Made by a program: the position numbers and the translations under genes. The notes beneath the pieces were generated by a model. It was not told the origin of the DNA. It was given only the letters and a program-made list of their open reading frames with translations, and ran no database searches. DNA of 64,000 nt from JAENVU01 sp038250905 (GTDB lineage: Bacteria; Actinomycetota; Acidimicrobiia; IMCC26256; JAENVU01). Below, piece after piece: positions 1 to 7,944 of the stretch. The stretch lies in NCBI GenBank assembly GCA_038250905.1, contig JBBSBV010000002.1, positions 149,394 through 213,393 of the forward strand, read 5' to 3'. Every line of letters begins with the position of its first letter. The stretch's first letter is position 1.

Positions 1-899
1 AGCCGAGTGAGCTCCGCGGGGTGCGCGCCCAGGATCGCGAGCTCCTCCGAGTCGAGGTGGGCGGCGTGGTGCGCGAGCGCCTCCACGAACGGCTGGTACG
101 AGATGCCGAGCTCCTCGTCGCAGCGGCCGAAGAGGACGAGCGCGCCGTCGCCGTGCGCGCGCTGCGCGAACTCCGACGCGAGGCGCGTCTTCCCCATGCC
201 CGGCTCGCCCGCAACCAGGACGCAGGCCTTCGTAGCCGCGTGCAGCGTCTGCTTCCACGGCGTGGTGAGCGCGGCGAGCGGCGCCTCGCGGCCACGGAAC
301 GGGAAGGCACCGTCGCGGACCGACAACGGGTGCGGGAAAGGGATACCGCGCTCGACGGTCGCGCGCGCCCACGCGATCTCGACGGTCGGGACCGGTTCGG
401 GGAGACCCTTGAGTTCGAGGTCGCCCACGGGCGTGAAGGTGTGGCTGCCCCGGCTACGGGCCAGCGCCTCGACCACGCTCGTGGCGAGGATCTGGCCGGC
501 TTCCGCCGCCGCGCAGAGCCGCGCCGCTTCGATCACCGGCGTGCCGAACACATCGCCCGCCTCGACCGTCACGTCACCGAGGCTGATGCCGATCCGGAGC
601 GACAGCGCCACGTGCGGTTCGACGAACCGTTGGGCATCGATCCCCTGCTGGATCCCGACCGCCGCGGTCACGGCACGCGCCGCGGACCCGAACGTGGCGA
701 GAAAGCCGTCGCCCATGCCCTTGACGACCCGGCCACCGTGGCCCTCGACGATCTCGGCGACCAGGGCGTCGTGGCCGCGGCGGACGACCTCGGCGACGTC
801 CTCCCCCAGCTGCGCGCGCAGCGCGGTGGACCCGACGATGTCGGTGAACAGCACGGACAACGTGTCGAGCTGCGCCCCGCCCTGGTCCTGCCCCGTCAT
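1..899 (-). CDS. Class III adenylate/guanylate cyclase fused to an AAA-type ATPase (3' end outside window)
   Basis: Reading leftward from an ATG at 899, the first ~170 residues form a class III nucleotidyl cyclase domain: FTDIVGST carries the first metal Asp and GMGDGF the second. A Walker A motif (GEPGMGKT, about residue 230) then opens an ATPase module. This layout is the multi-domain cyclase/LuxR-like regulator common in actinobacteria, usually about 1000 residues or more, so only the N-terminal third is here; the frame is open to the window edge. It would make cAMP/cGMP or act as a nucleotide-sensing regulator. It starts 28 bp after the aldolase stop and may be cotranscribed with it. Confidence 0.85.
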   Translation of the reverse strand, partial: MTGQDQGGAQLDTLSVLFTDIVGSTALRAQLGEDVAEVVRRGHDALVAEIVEGHGGRVVKGMGDGFLATFGSAARAVTAAVGIQQGIDAQRFVEPHVALSLRIGISLGDVTVEAGDVFGTPVIEAARLCAAAEAGQILATSVVEALARSRGSHTFTPVGDLELKGLPEPVPTVEIAWARATVERGIPFPHPLSVRDGAFPFRGREAPLAALTTPWKQTLHAATKACVLVAGEPGMGKTRLASEFAQRAHGDGALVLFGRCDEELGISYQPFVEALAHHAAHLDSEELAILGAHPAELTR

Positions 900-927
900 G
901 GGGCGCAGTTTGTCAGGTGCCGATCGG

Positions 928-1815
928 TCAGGTGTTCGAGGCGGCGAAAATGCTGCCGATCGACGCGTCCAGCGCGGCATCGAACTCGGCGTCGCTCTGC
1001 TGCGCCGAGAGGCCCTCGGTGAGCGCCCGCGAGAAGCTCGCGACCACACCGTGGTTGCGCGACAACCGTGCGTTCGACTCCTCGCGGCTGTAACCACCGG
1101 AGAGCGCCACCACGCGGACCACGTTCGGGTGCGCGACGAGAGCCTGGTAGAAGTCGTCGACCTCGGGGAGCGTGAGCTTCAGCATCACGCCCTGGCCGGC
1201 GGCGAGCGCGTCGAGCTGCGCGGTGATGGCCGTCTTCAGCAGGCCCTCCGCCTCCGCCTTCGCCGGGCTGTGGATGTCGACCTCGGGCTCGATGATGGGC
1301 ACAAGGCCGTGGCCGAGGATCTGGCGGCCGACCTCGAACTGCTGGTCGACGATGGCGTTCACGCCGGCCGCGTCCGCGAGCTTGATGACCGAGCGCATCT
1401 TGGTGCCGAACACGCCCTTGGTCACCGCCCGCGCGAGGAGCGCGTCGAGGTCGGGCATCGGCTTCATGAGCTGCACACCGTCGGCGTCGTCGGCCAGACC
1501 CTTGTCGACCTTGAGGAACGGGACGACGTGCTTCACGTCCCAGAGGTAGTGCGAGGTCTCCTGGCCGTCGATCGAGCGGTCCATGGTGTTCTCGAAGAGG
1601 ATGGCGCCGAGGATGCGGTCACCGTTGAAGCTCGGGCTCTTGATGATCCGGGTCCGCATCTCGTGCATGACCGTGTACATCTCTTCGTCGTTGGAGTACG
1701 CGCTCTCGTCGACGCCGTAGAGCTTGAGCGCCTTGGGCGTGCTGCCGCCGCTCTGGTCCAACGCGGCGATGAAGCCCGGTGCCGACGTGACCTTCTCCAA
1801 CTGCTGTTCGTTCAC
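928..1815 (-). CDS. fda: Class I fructose-bisphosphate aldolase
   Basis: This 295-residue protein matches bacterial class I (Schiff-base, metal-independent) fructose-1,6-bisphosphate aldolase over its whole length. It cleaves fructose 1,6-bisphosphate to DHAP and glyceraldehyde 3-phosphate in the cytosol. Recognisable segments are AALDQSGGSTPKAL near the N-terminus, ILFENTMDR, and VMLKLTLPEV, which probably holds the Schiff-base lysine; a phosphate-binding SGGYSREESNARL follows. The start is GTG at 1815, preceded by GGGGAG. Length is normal for the family. The cyclase-ATPase gene follows 28 bp downstream on the same strand. Confidence 0.93.
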   Translation of the reverse strand: MNEQQLEKVTSAPGFIAALDQSGGSTPKALKLYGVDESAYSNDEEMYTVMHEMRTRIIKSPSFNGDRILGAILFENTMDRSIDGQETSHYLWDVKHVVPFLKVDKGLADDADGVQLMKPMPDLDALLARAVTKGVFGTKMRSVIKLADAAGVNAIVDQQFEVGRQILGHGLVPIIEPEVDIHSPAKAEAEGLLKTAITAQLDALAAGQGVMLKLTLPEVDDFYQALVAHPNVVRVVALSGGYSREESNARLSRNHGVVASFSRALTEGLSAQQSDAEFDAALDASIGSIFAASNT

Positions 1816-1935
1816 GAACTGCTCCCCATCGAGTGATCGACTGACACGTTCGGCCGCGAATGCCCGTCGGGCGGGGCCGAGCGATCGGAGACGATAGCAA
1901 CCCGTTTGGCCCTCCCCTCCCAGCGAGGCGGGGCG

Positions 1936-3216
1936 TCAGTTTGCGACGTAGAGCTGACCGTCGGCCCCTAATGCGACCGTGATCGCGGGGAGGGGCCGGT
2001 CCGTGGGCCCACCCAGCACCGCACCGGTGGCGGCGTCGAACTCCGCACCGTGGCACGGACACTGGAACCGGTTGCCCGACTGCGAGTAGTCGACGGTGCA
2101 TCCGGCGTGGGTACACACGCCGGAGAAGCAGCGGTAGACGCCGGCCGTGGGCTGCACCACGTAGGCGGGGACGCCCGAGATCGGGTCGGTGAAGCTCGCG
2201 GCCCCGGCCACCGGAACCGAGCTCGCGGGTCCGATCGCGGTCCCCGGCGGCGGTGGCGCCGTCGTGGCCGGCGTGGCCGGTGCTGTCGTCCCCGAACCCG
2301 GTTTCGTGGTGCTCGTGGTCGTCGAGGGGACGCCTGGCCCGGCCTGACCGAGGGCCACGGTGTGCGGGCCGGGCGACGACACGTGGAGCAACCGGCCCAG
2401 CCCGGCCGCAGTCCCTGCAACGACCGTCGCGCCGGCGGCGATGCCGGCGGCGGCGCGGGCCGCGCCGAGGAACTCACGACGATCGAGTTCACCCGCGACC
2501 TCGCTCCGCAACCGGGGCGTCTGGCCGAGCACCGGACACGGCACCGGATCGCAGGGGGCACCCGAGAGGCGCTCGCACCGACCCTTCGCGTACGAACCAC
2601 AGAGGCCGCGGACCGCCGCGAACTCGATGTCGACCCGACCCATGGGCGCGAGCCGCATCTGCTTGCGGGCCCGCGCCGCGATCCACGCGTCGAGGCTCAG
2701 GACACCACCGGCGCCGACCACCAGCAACGGCGTCCACGCGAACAGGAAGACGATGTCCGAACCGAGGTAATACGGATGGGAGTGCCAGCTCACCGAGAGC
2801 AGGAAGCCGATCGAGATCAGCGCGCCGCCGAGTGCGGCCACGCGGGTCCAGAGGCCCACGAGCGCACCGATACCGATCGCGAGTTCTGCGAACGCGATCA
2901 GGAGTCCCACGAGGGTCGCGTGATGGGCGAGCGTGCCGAGCACGCCACCGATCGGGCTGGTGCGGGACGCCGCGAGCATCTGCTGATGCACACCGCTCGG
3001 CGCGCGGTCGTCGAGATAGTTGGCATCGGCGAGCTTCTGGAGCCCGGCGAAGGTGAAGGTGACCCCGAGGAACGCACGGAGCGGCAGGATGACCCAACCC
3101 ACGTTGGCGCGGTATCGAGATCGACTGGGGAGCGCGAGGCCCGATCCGGAAGGCACTGGAGGACCATACGATTCGGTCCGAGGAGCGCCTGCGGCCGCCG
3201 CGCCAAGGTTCGGCAA
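1936..3216 (-). CDS. DoxX-family membrane domain fused to a Tat-type Rieske [2Fe-2S] domain
   Basis: Residues ~40-185 are a four-helix DoxX/DoxD-like membrane domain (WVILPLRAFLG, a conserved QKL, then three more hydrophobic helices). A Cys-rich linker (C206, C214, C222, C227) follows. At residues 245-275 an internal twin-arginine signal-like stretch (DRREFLG plus an Ala/Gly helix) appears, then a Thr/Pro-rich linker. The C-terminus is a Rieske domain with both cluster motifs intact, CTHAGC (368-373) and CPCHG (386-390). DoxX proteins are linked to quinone or thiol oxidation, so an extracytoplasmic Fe-S electron-transfer unit tethered to DoxX is a reasonable inference. Its upstream region holds the CGGAC repeat shared with the divergent 3351 gene. 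Confidence 0.85.
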   Translation of the reverse strand: MPNLGAAAAGAPRTESYGPPVPSGSGLALPSRSRYRANVGWVILPLRAFLGVTFTFAGLQKLADANYLDDRAPSGVHQQMLAASRTSPIGGVLGTLAHHATLVGLLIAFAELAIGIGALVGLWTRVAALGGALISIGFLLSVSWHSHPYYLGSDIVFLFAWTPLLVVGAGGVLSLDAWIAARARKQMRLAPMGRVDIEFAAVRGLCGSYAKGRCERLSGAPCDPVPCPVLGQTPRLRSEVAGELDRREFLGAARAAAGIAAGATVVAGTAAGLGRLLHVSSPGPHTVALGQAGPGVPSTTTSTTKPGSGTTAPATPATTAPPPPGTAIGPASSVPVAGAASFTDPISGVPAYVVQPTAGVYRCFSGVCTHAGCTVDYSQSGNRFQCPCHGAEFDAATGAVLGGPTDRPLPAITVALGADGQLYVAN

Positions 3217-3280
3217 AGCGGGCGTCTCACCCTCAGTGCCTTCTCAGCGGCGACTCGACACCTCTGCGCCCGCACCGCCC

Positions 3281-3313
3281 CGGACCGGACCGGTCCGGTC
3301 CGGTCCGGTCCGG
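3281..3313. repeat. CGGAC/CGGTC palindromic iteron cluster in a divergent promoter region
   Basis: Two CGGAC units are followed by four CGGTC units and a terminal CGG, so the array is both a 5-bp tandem repeat and an inverted repeat centred at about 3290/3291. It lies between the DoxX-Rieske gene (minus) and the 140-residue gene (plus), about 40 bp from the plus-strand start. This is a possible operator for both promoters, or a replication-slippage tract; the sequence alone does not decide. Confidence 0.7.
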
Positions 3314-3350
3314 AATACCGCCGTTCGACCCGGAGTGCGACAATCGTCGG

Positions 3351-3773
3351 GTGAAGATCGAGATCGGGCCCGTGTCCCGAGTCAGCGCCATCGCGTGGCT
3401 CGACTACGCCACCGACGCCGTCACCGACCTGCGCCGGGTCGCGCCCCTCTCGATCGCGACTTCCGCGATGGACGGCTTCGATGGATTGATCCAGGCCTGG
3501 CGAATCGCGGCGGAGCAGCCCGGCCCGTTCCACTGGGAGACCGACGAGTCGCCCGAGCGGGTGGAGTTCCTGATGAAGGCGCTCTACACCGCGGGGCTCG
3601 AGATCGAGCGCGGCATCGAGACCCACGGCATGCAACTCCGACCGACCGCGGCCGACGAGTTCCACCTGATGCTCGTCCACCAGGTGCTCGACACGCTCGC
3701 GTTGGAAGGGCGCTCGAACGCGGAGTTCGTCGAGAGCATCCGCAACGAATGGCTCATCGCGCGCCGCGACTGA
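3351..3773 (+). CDS. Conserved hypothetical protein, 140 aa
   Basis: GTG-initiated 140-residue soluble protein with no signal peptide or membrane helix. It is rich in Trp, Glu and Leu and predicted mostly helical. I do not recognise the family. Codon use matches neighbouring genes (high GC at third positions), which supports real coding. It is divergent from the DoxX-Rieske gene across the CGGAC repeat, and the TSUP transporter follows 23 bp downstream on the same strand, so the two may be cotranscribed. Confidence 0.7.
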   Translation: MKIEIGPVSRVSAIAWLDYATDAVTDLRRVAPLSIATSAMDGFDGLIQAWRIAAEQPGPFHWETDESPERVEFLMKALYTAGLEIERGIETHGMQLRPTAADEFHLMLVHQVLDTLALEGRSNAEFVESIRNEWLIARRD

Positions 3774-3796
3774 TGCCGCTCTAGATTGCGGACCTC

Positions 3797-4543
3797 GTGA
3801 GCCCCGGCGACGCACTCCTCATCACGCTCGCCGGTATGGCCGCCGGGATGATCAATACGGTGGTCGGGTCGGGTTCGCTCATCACGTTCCCCACGCTCAT
3901 CGCGCTCGGCTACCCGCCGGTGCTCGCCAACGTGTCGAACAACATCGGGCTGGTGCCAGGGGCGTTGTCGGGCACCATCGGTTACCGGCGGGAGCTGCGG
4001 GGCCAACGCGAGCGGCTCCGCCGACTCCTCCCGGCGTCGCTGCTCGGCGGCCTCACCGGCTCGATCCTGCTGCTCACACTGCCGAGCAAGGTGTTCACCA
4101 AGGTCGTGATCGTGCTGATCCTCATCGCGCTCACCTTGGTCGTGGTGCAGCCGCGCCTCTCGCGCTGGCTCGTCGCCCGTGGGCACGCGCAGAGCCGGGT
4201 CACGCCGCTGCTCATGGCGCTCGTCGCCGGGGCCGGGATCTACGGGGGCTACTTCGGCGCCGCGCAGGGCATCATCCTGATCGCCCTCCTCGGCATCTTC
4301 CTCGCCGACGATATCCAGCGGCTCAACGCGGTGAAGAACGTCCTGGCGATGAGCGTCAACCTGGTCGCGTCGGCGACCTTCATCCTCGCCACCGAGGTCA
4401 ACTGGGCGATCGTCGCGTGCATCGCGGTGGGGTCGGTGATCGGTGGGCAGATCGGCGCGACCGTCGGGCGGCGGCTCGACCCGAGGGTCCTACGCGGCGT
4501 GATCGTCGTGGTCGGGCTCTCGGCGCTCGTGCGCCTGATCTGA
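3797..4543 (+). CDS. TSUP (TauE/SafE) family sulfite/anion exporter
   Basis: This 248-residue polytopic membrane protein has the TSUP duplicated architecture. The N-terminal half carries GMINTVVGSGSLITFPTLIA and NVSNNIGLVPG, and the second half repeats the theme with GGYFGAAQGIILIALL and LNAVKNVLAMSVN. About eight transmembrane helices are expected. Family members export sulfite, sulfoacetate or related organic sulfur anions by proton-coupled transport; the substrate here is not evident. GTG start at 3797. Confidence 0.88.
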   Translation: MSPGDALLITLAGMAAGMINTVVGSGSLITFPTLIALGYPPVLANVSNNIGLVPGALSGTIGYRRELRGQRERLRRLLPASLLGGLTGSILLLTLPSKVFTKVVIVLILIALTLVVVQPRLSRWLVARGHAQSRVTPLLMALVAGAGIYGGYFGAAQGIILIALLGIFLADDIQRLNAVKNVLAMSVNLVASATFILATEVNWAIVACIAVGSVIGGQIGATVGRRLDPRVLRGVIVVVGLSALVRLI

Positions 4544-4544
4544 G

Positions 4545-5585
4545 TCAGGCCGGGAAGCCGCCGCGCACCGCGATCTCGACCCCGGACGCGCCGCCCACCG
4601 CGTCCAACTCGCGTTGGGCATCGGCGGCGTCGCCACCGAGCACCCCGGTGAGGAACGCGGCCAGCGTCCGCACCTGCTGGTGCACGGTTGCCCGCCAGGG
4701 CTCGCCCGCGACCCCGGTCACATCGGGACCCATCGACGCGACGAAGCCCTTGACCAGATCGGGGATGTCCGGCACCTGCGGCGCGAGTTCGAGATAGAGG
4801 CCGACGTCGCTGCACGCCTGATGTCCGGCCCGGGCGACGTCGACCCGCCACGCGTCGGGCGCACCGAGCTTGGCCCAGGCGCGGTCGGCGTCGGTCGCAG
4901 GTGGGGTCGTCGCGTCGAGCGCGCTCACCACCAGCAGGGTGGGTACGAGCAGGGCCTCGAACACCGACTTCGGCATGGTCCGGGTCAGGGTCTGGTGACC
5001 AGCGACCGCGCGTACCGCCGGGTGCTTCGTGGTACCGCTACCCACGGACAGTGCGGTGAATCCGCCGTAGGAGTGACCCGCCGCCGCGACCCGATCGGGA
5101 TCGACGAACGGGGTCAGCCGGCCGAGGGGTCCGGCGCCGGTGAGCAGCGCGTCGAGCACGAAGTGGGCGTCGGCGATCCGGTTGGTCTCGTTCGAGGCGT
5201 CGTCCACGTTGCGACCCGAGAGCCAGTCGCCCAACGCGTCGCCCACATGCTCGGGTGCGACCACCACGAACCCGCGCGCCGCGAGGGCCTCCCCGAGCAG
5301 CGCGTAGTTGGCACCGGTGGCGAACCGACCGTGCGACCAGAACACGAGTGGGTGCCGGCCGTCGAGCACGGCCGCGTCGTCGTGGGCGGTCGCGGTGAAA
5401 CCGATGCCGGGAATCACCTCGTAGAACGAGAGTGGTTCCGCCGATCCGACCGCCGCGGGATACCAGACCCCGATCGGGAGTTCGCGTCCGCCGCGCGCCG
5501 GGTCGACCACCGTGGTCGTGAACCGGCCGACCGGATGACGTGGGGGTTCCAGCGGCGCGCCGGCGGTCAATGCGGTGTCGGCCAT
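4545..5585 (-). CDS. Alpha/beta-hydrolase (dienelactone hydrolase / PAF-acetylhydrolase-like)
   Basis: An alpha/beta-hydrolase fold with the nucleophile elbow GHSYGG, an oxyanion region PLVFWSHGRF and an acid/His region with SALDATTPP and ARAGHQACSD. It resembles the PAF-acetylhydrolase/dienelactone hydrolase group acting on ester or lactone bonds; the substrate is unknown. I start at ATG 5585 (MADTALTAG); an in-frame ATG at 5624 would add 13 poorly conserved-looking residues. No signal peptide, so probably cytoplasmic. The SDR gene lies just upstream in the same direction, and the TSUP gene converges with a 1-bp gap. Confidence 0.8.
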   Translation of the reverse strand: MADTALTAGAPLEPPRHPVGRFTTTVVDPARGGRELPIGVWYPAAVGSAEPLSFYEVIPGIGFTATAHDDAAVLDGRHPLVFWSHGRFATGANYALLGEALAARGFVVVAPEHVGDALGDWLSGRNVDDASNETNRIADAHFVLDALLTGAGPLGRLTPFVDPDRVAAAGHSYGGFTALSVGSGTTKHPAVRAVAGHQTLTRTMPKSVFEALLVPTLLVVSALDATTPPATDADRAWAKLGAPDAWRVDVARAGHQACSDVGLYLELAPQVPDIPDLVKGFVASMGPDVTGVAGEPWRATVHQQVRTLAAFLTGVLGGDAADAQRELDAVGGASGVEIAVRGGFPA

Positions 5586-5636
5586 GCCGTCACGATGCCA
5601 CGCCGGTCCCGAGCACCCGGGCATCGCCGCCGTGGG

Positions 5637-6401
5637 TCACGGCCAGACGGTGCCGAACTGGGTGGAGTCGACGACCCGGCCGGTGAAGTCGGTGTCGATC
5701 TGCGTGGCGAGGAACGCGGCCGCGGGAACCACGGCGTCCGGGGTCGTCCAGCCGGTCCAGTCGTGGTCGGGACCCATCTCACGCGTCGACAACTCGGTCT
5801 TCACCGCACCCGGGCGCAACGCGTTGATCGTGATGCCGAACTCGCGCAGTTCGGGCGCGAGCGCGGTCGAGAACCGTTCCATCGCCGCCTTGGCCGTTGC
5901 GTAGATCACGTATCCCGGTGGCATGAACGGCGTGGACTCGTGCCCCGCGCCGCCGGACGACACGTTGACGATGCTGCCCCCGCCCTGGGCCGTCATGGGC
6001 GGCACCACCGCCCGACACGACACGTACAGGCTGCGCACGTTGACCCGCATCGACTCGTCCCAGTCCCCGACGGTGGATGTCGCAAACGCGGTGCGGGTCT
6101 GGGCCATCGCGTTGTTGATGAGACAGTCGACGCGACCGTACGTGTCGATCGTGGTCCCGACGAGCCGTTCGATGTCGGCGGCGCGCCCGATGTCGCACTG
6201 CACCGCGAGCGCACGACCGCCGGCGGCCTCGACCGCCGCGACGGTCTCGTGGATCGTCCCGGGGAGGTTCTCGGCGGTCGGTCCCACCGATCGTGCGGCG
6301 CAGACCACGGTCGCGCCCCGTGCCGCAAGGCCGAGCGCGAGTCCCTTGCCGATACCACGCGATGCACCGGTGACGACGACGACCCGATCGGTGAGTTCCA
6401 T
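5637..6401 (-). CDS. Short-chain dehydrogenase/reductase (SDR)
   Basis: Classical SDR of 254 residues: cofactor motif TGASRGIG (residues ~11-18), ADP-stabilising CDIG, structural NNAM, catalytic Ser in NVSSGG and the YATAK catalytic Tyr/Lys pair. A basic ARS after beta-strand 2 suggests NADP(H) preference. The substrate is not evident. It heads a probable two-gene unit with the hydrolase downstream and lies 38 bp after the Gfo/Idh/MocA gene stop. Confidence 0.87.
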   Translation of the reverse strand: MELTDRVVVVTGASRGIGKGLALGLAARGATVVCAARSVGPTAENLPGTIHETVAAVEAAGGRALAVQCDIGRAADIERLVGTTIDTYGRVDCLINNAMAQTRTAFATSTVGDWDESMRVNVRSLYVSCRAVVPPMTAQGGGSIVNVSSGGAGHESTPFMPPGYVIYATAKAAMERFSTALAPELREFGITINALRPGAVKTELSTREMGPDHDWTGWTTPDAVVPAAAFLATQIDTDFTGRVVDSTQFGTVWP

Positions 6402-6439
6402 CGCGCCAACCTATGTCGAGCGGTACGCGAAGGAGCGCG

Positions 6440-7531
6440 TCAGCCGACCGTCGCCGGGTCGACACCCACCCCGCCCTGCTCGCTGCTCGAATACACCGCG
6501 AGTGCGAACCGCAACACCTGCATGGCCTCCTCGGCACTCCACCACAGCGGACCCTCGCCGGTCTGCAACCAACGCAGCCAGTGCCGGCCCGAATCCCGAA
6601 AGCTGCTCGCCCAGTCGTCGTCGAGCGCGTGTGAACCCCGCATCTCACCGTCGACGTAGACCTCGAGGCTCGGCTGCTGGACGCCCCGGCCGGTACATCG
6701 ATTCACGCGGGCGAAGCCACGGCGACCGGTGACCTCCCACCGCTCGTCGTTCGTGTAGTAGTCGGAGCGGAGGTAGAGGTCGGGCGCCAGCGTGATGTCC
6801 CACACGCCGCGGATCCCGTTCTCGTGCTCCCAGACGATGCTCGTCGGCGCGTCGATGTCGACCCCCGGCACCACCTCGGTGTTGCCGATCCATGCCCGCA
6901 CCTCCCGCACCGGACCGAACAGCCAGAGTGCGGTGGCGAGCTTGTGCCAGCCGTCGTCGAAGACCAGCACCCCGCGGCCGCGTTGCATCTGCTCGAACTG
7001 CACCTGGTAGCTGCTCATCGGCACGTCCCAGCCGCCGCGGCCACTCCCGACCATCTTGAGGTGGTAACCGTTCACCTCGCCGATCTCGCCCGACTCGACC
7101 ACCGCTTTCAGCGTCCGCAGCGGTTCGTAGAACAGATAGTTCTCCATGACCCGCAGGACCCGGTCGTGCGCGACCGCGGCATCGAGCATCCGCTGTGCAC
7201 CGGCGAGGTCGTTGCACATCGGCTTCTGCAGGTTGACGTGCCAACCGTGACCCAGGAGTTCGACGACACCGTCGACGTGGGCCGGGATCGGGAGCAGCGC
7301 CTCGACCGCGTCGACGGCGATCCCGCTCTCGGCCAACTCCGCGGCCGACGAGAACACGGGCGCGTCGGGCCAGTCGGCCTGGCGTTGCCGCTGCCGCTCG
7401 GGGTTCGGGTCGACCAGCGCCACCACCTCGACGTCGGGGTTGTCGACGTAGGCACGCATATTGAGGTCGTAGATACGGCCGAGGCCGACGAAAGCGGCGC
7501 GCACCGGCCGGTCGTACGGGATGAAGCTCAC
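6440..7531 (-). CDS. Gfo/Idh/MocA-family NAD(P)-dependent oxidoreductase
   Basis: N-terminal Rossmann fold (AAFVGLGRIYDLN) followed by VEVVALVDPN. The usual EKP motif that positions the catalytic Lys is represented by LQKPMC. The C-terminal beta-sheet substrate domain includes GWHKLATALWLFGPV and WEVTGRRGFARV. Family members oxidise or reduce sugars, inositols or related carbonyls. The GTG start at 7531 overlaps the stop of the upstream VOC gene (GTGA), so the two are probably translationally coupled; longer upstream frames would run inside that gene. Confidence 0.85.
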   Translation of the reverse strand: MSFIPYDRPVRAAFVGLGRIYDLNMRAYVDNPDVEVVALVDPNPERQRQRQADWPDAPVFSSAAELAESGIAVDAVEALLPIPAHVDGVVELLGHGWHVNLQKPMCNDLAGAQRMLDAAVAHDRVLRVMENYLFYEPLRTLKAVVESGEIGEVNGYHLKMVGSGRGGWDVPMSSYQVQFEQMQRGRGVLVFDDGWHKLATALWLFGPVREVRAWIGNTEVVPGVDIDAPTSIVWEHENGIRGVWDITLAPDLYLRSDYYTNDERWEVTGRRGFARVNRCTGRGVQQPSLEVYVDGEMRGSHALDDDWASSFRDSGRHWLRWLQTGEGPLWWSAEEAMQVLRFALAVYSSSEQGGVGVDPATVG

Positions 7532-7935
7532 TCGGGACCACCTTTGGTCGGGGGCGCGGTCGGGGGCGCAAGTTGTTCCATGAACTCGAGCCGGATGCCA
7601 CCCGGTGCGGTGACGAAGGCGATGCGGCGGGTCCCGAACGCACCCTCGACCACCACCGGCCCCCACACGACGTCGTGGCCCACCAGTTCGGCGTCGAGAT
7701 CGTCGGTAAAGAGCGCCGGATGGAGGAACCCCTCGGCCGGCAGATCCACCGCCTCCTCGTAGAGCGCGCGCGTGAATAACGTGATCATCACCGGCCCGAG
7801 GAAGACGTCGGCGCGCTCGCCGCCGTTCCAGACCATGCGGTCCCGGACCTCACCGCCGGCCGCGCGGTAGAACGCGCACGCGGCGTCGAGGTCGGCGACC
7901 TTCACCGCCAGGTTGGCCATCCCCGTGACTGCCAT
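7528..7935 (-). CDS. VOC/glyoxalase-fold protein
   Basis: 135 residues with one pair of beta-alpha-beta-beta-beta units, typical of vicinal oxygen chelate proteins: NLAVKVADLDAACAFYRAAGG at the start and GIRLEFMEQL at the end. His/Glu metal ligands are only partly recognisable, so it could be a glyoxalase, a ring-cleaving dioxygenase or a binding protein. The stop overlaps the oxidoreductase start by four bases, pointing to a shared pathway. The acyl-CoA dehydrogenase gene ends 9 bp upstream. Confidence 0.8.
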   Translation of the reverse strand: MAVTGMANLAVKVADLDAACAFYRAAGGEVRDRMVWNGGERADVFLGPVMITLFTRALYEEAVDLPAEGFLHPALFTDDLDAELVGHDVVWGPVVVEGAFGTRRIAFVTAPGGIRLEFMEQLAPPTAPPTKGGPE

Positions 7936-7944
7936 CGACCGGCC

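Noticed and set aside
7..1836. 609-residue plus-strand open frame
   Set aside because: Antisense to the cyclase and aldolase genes; Arg/Ser-rich with no domain, as expected for shadows in GC-rich DNA.
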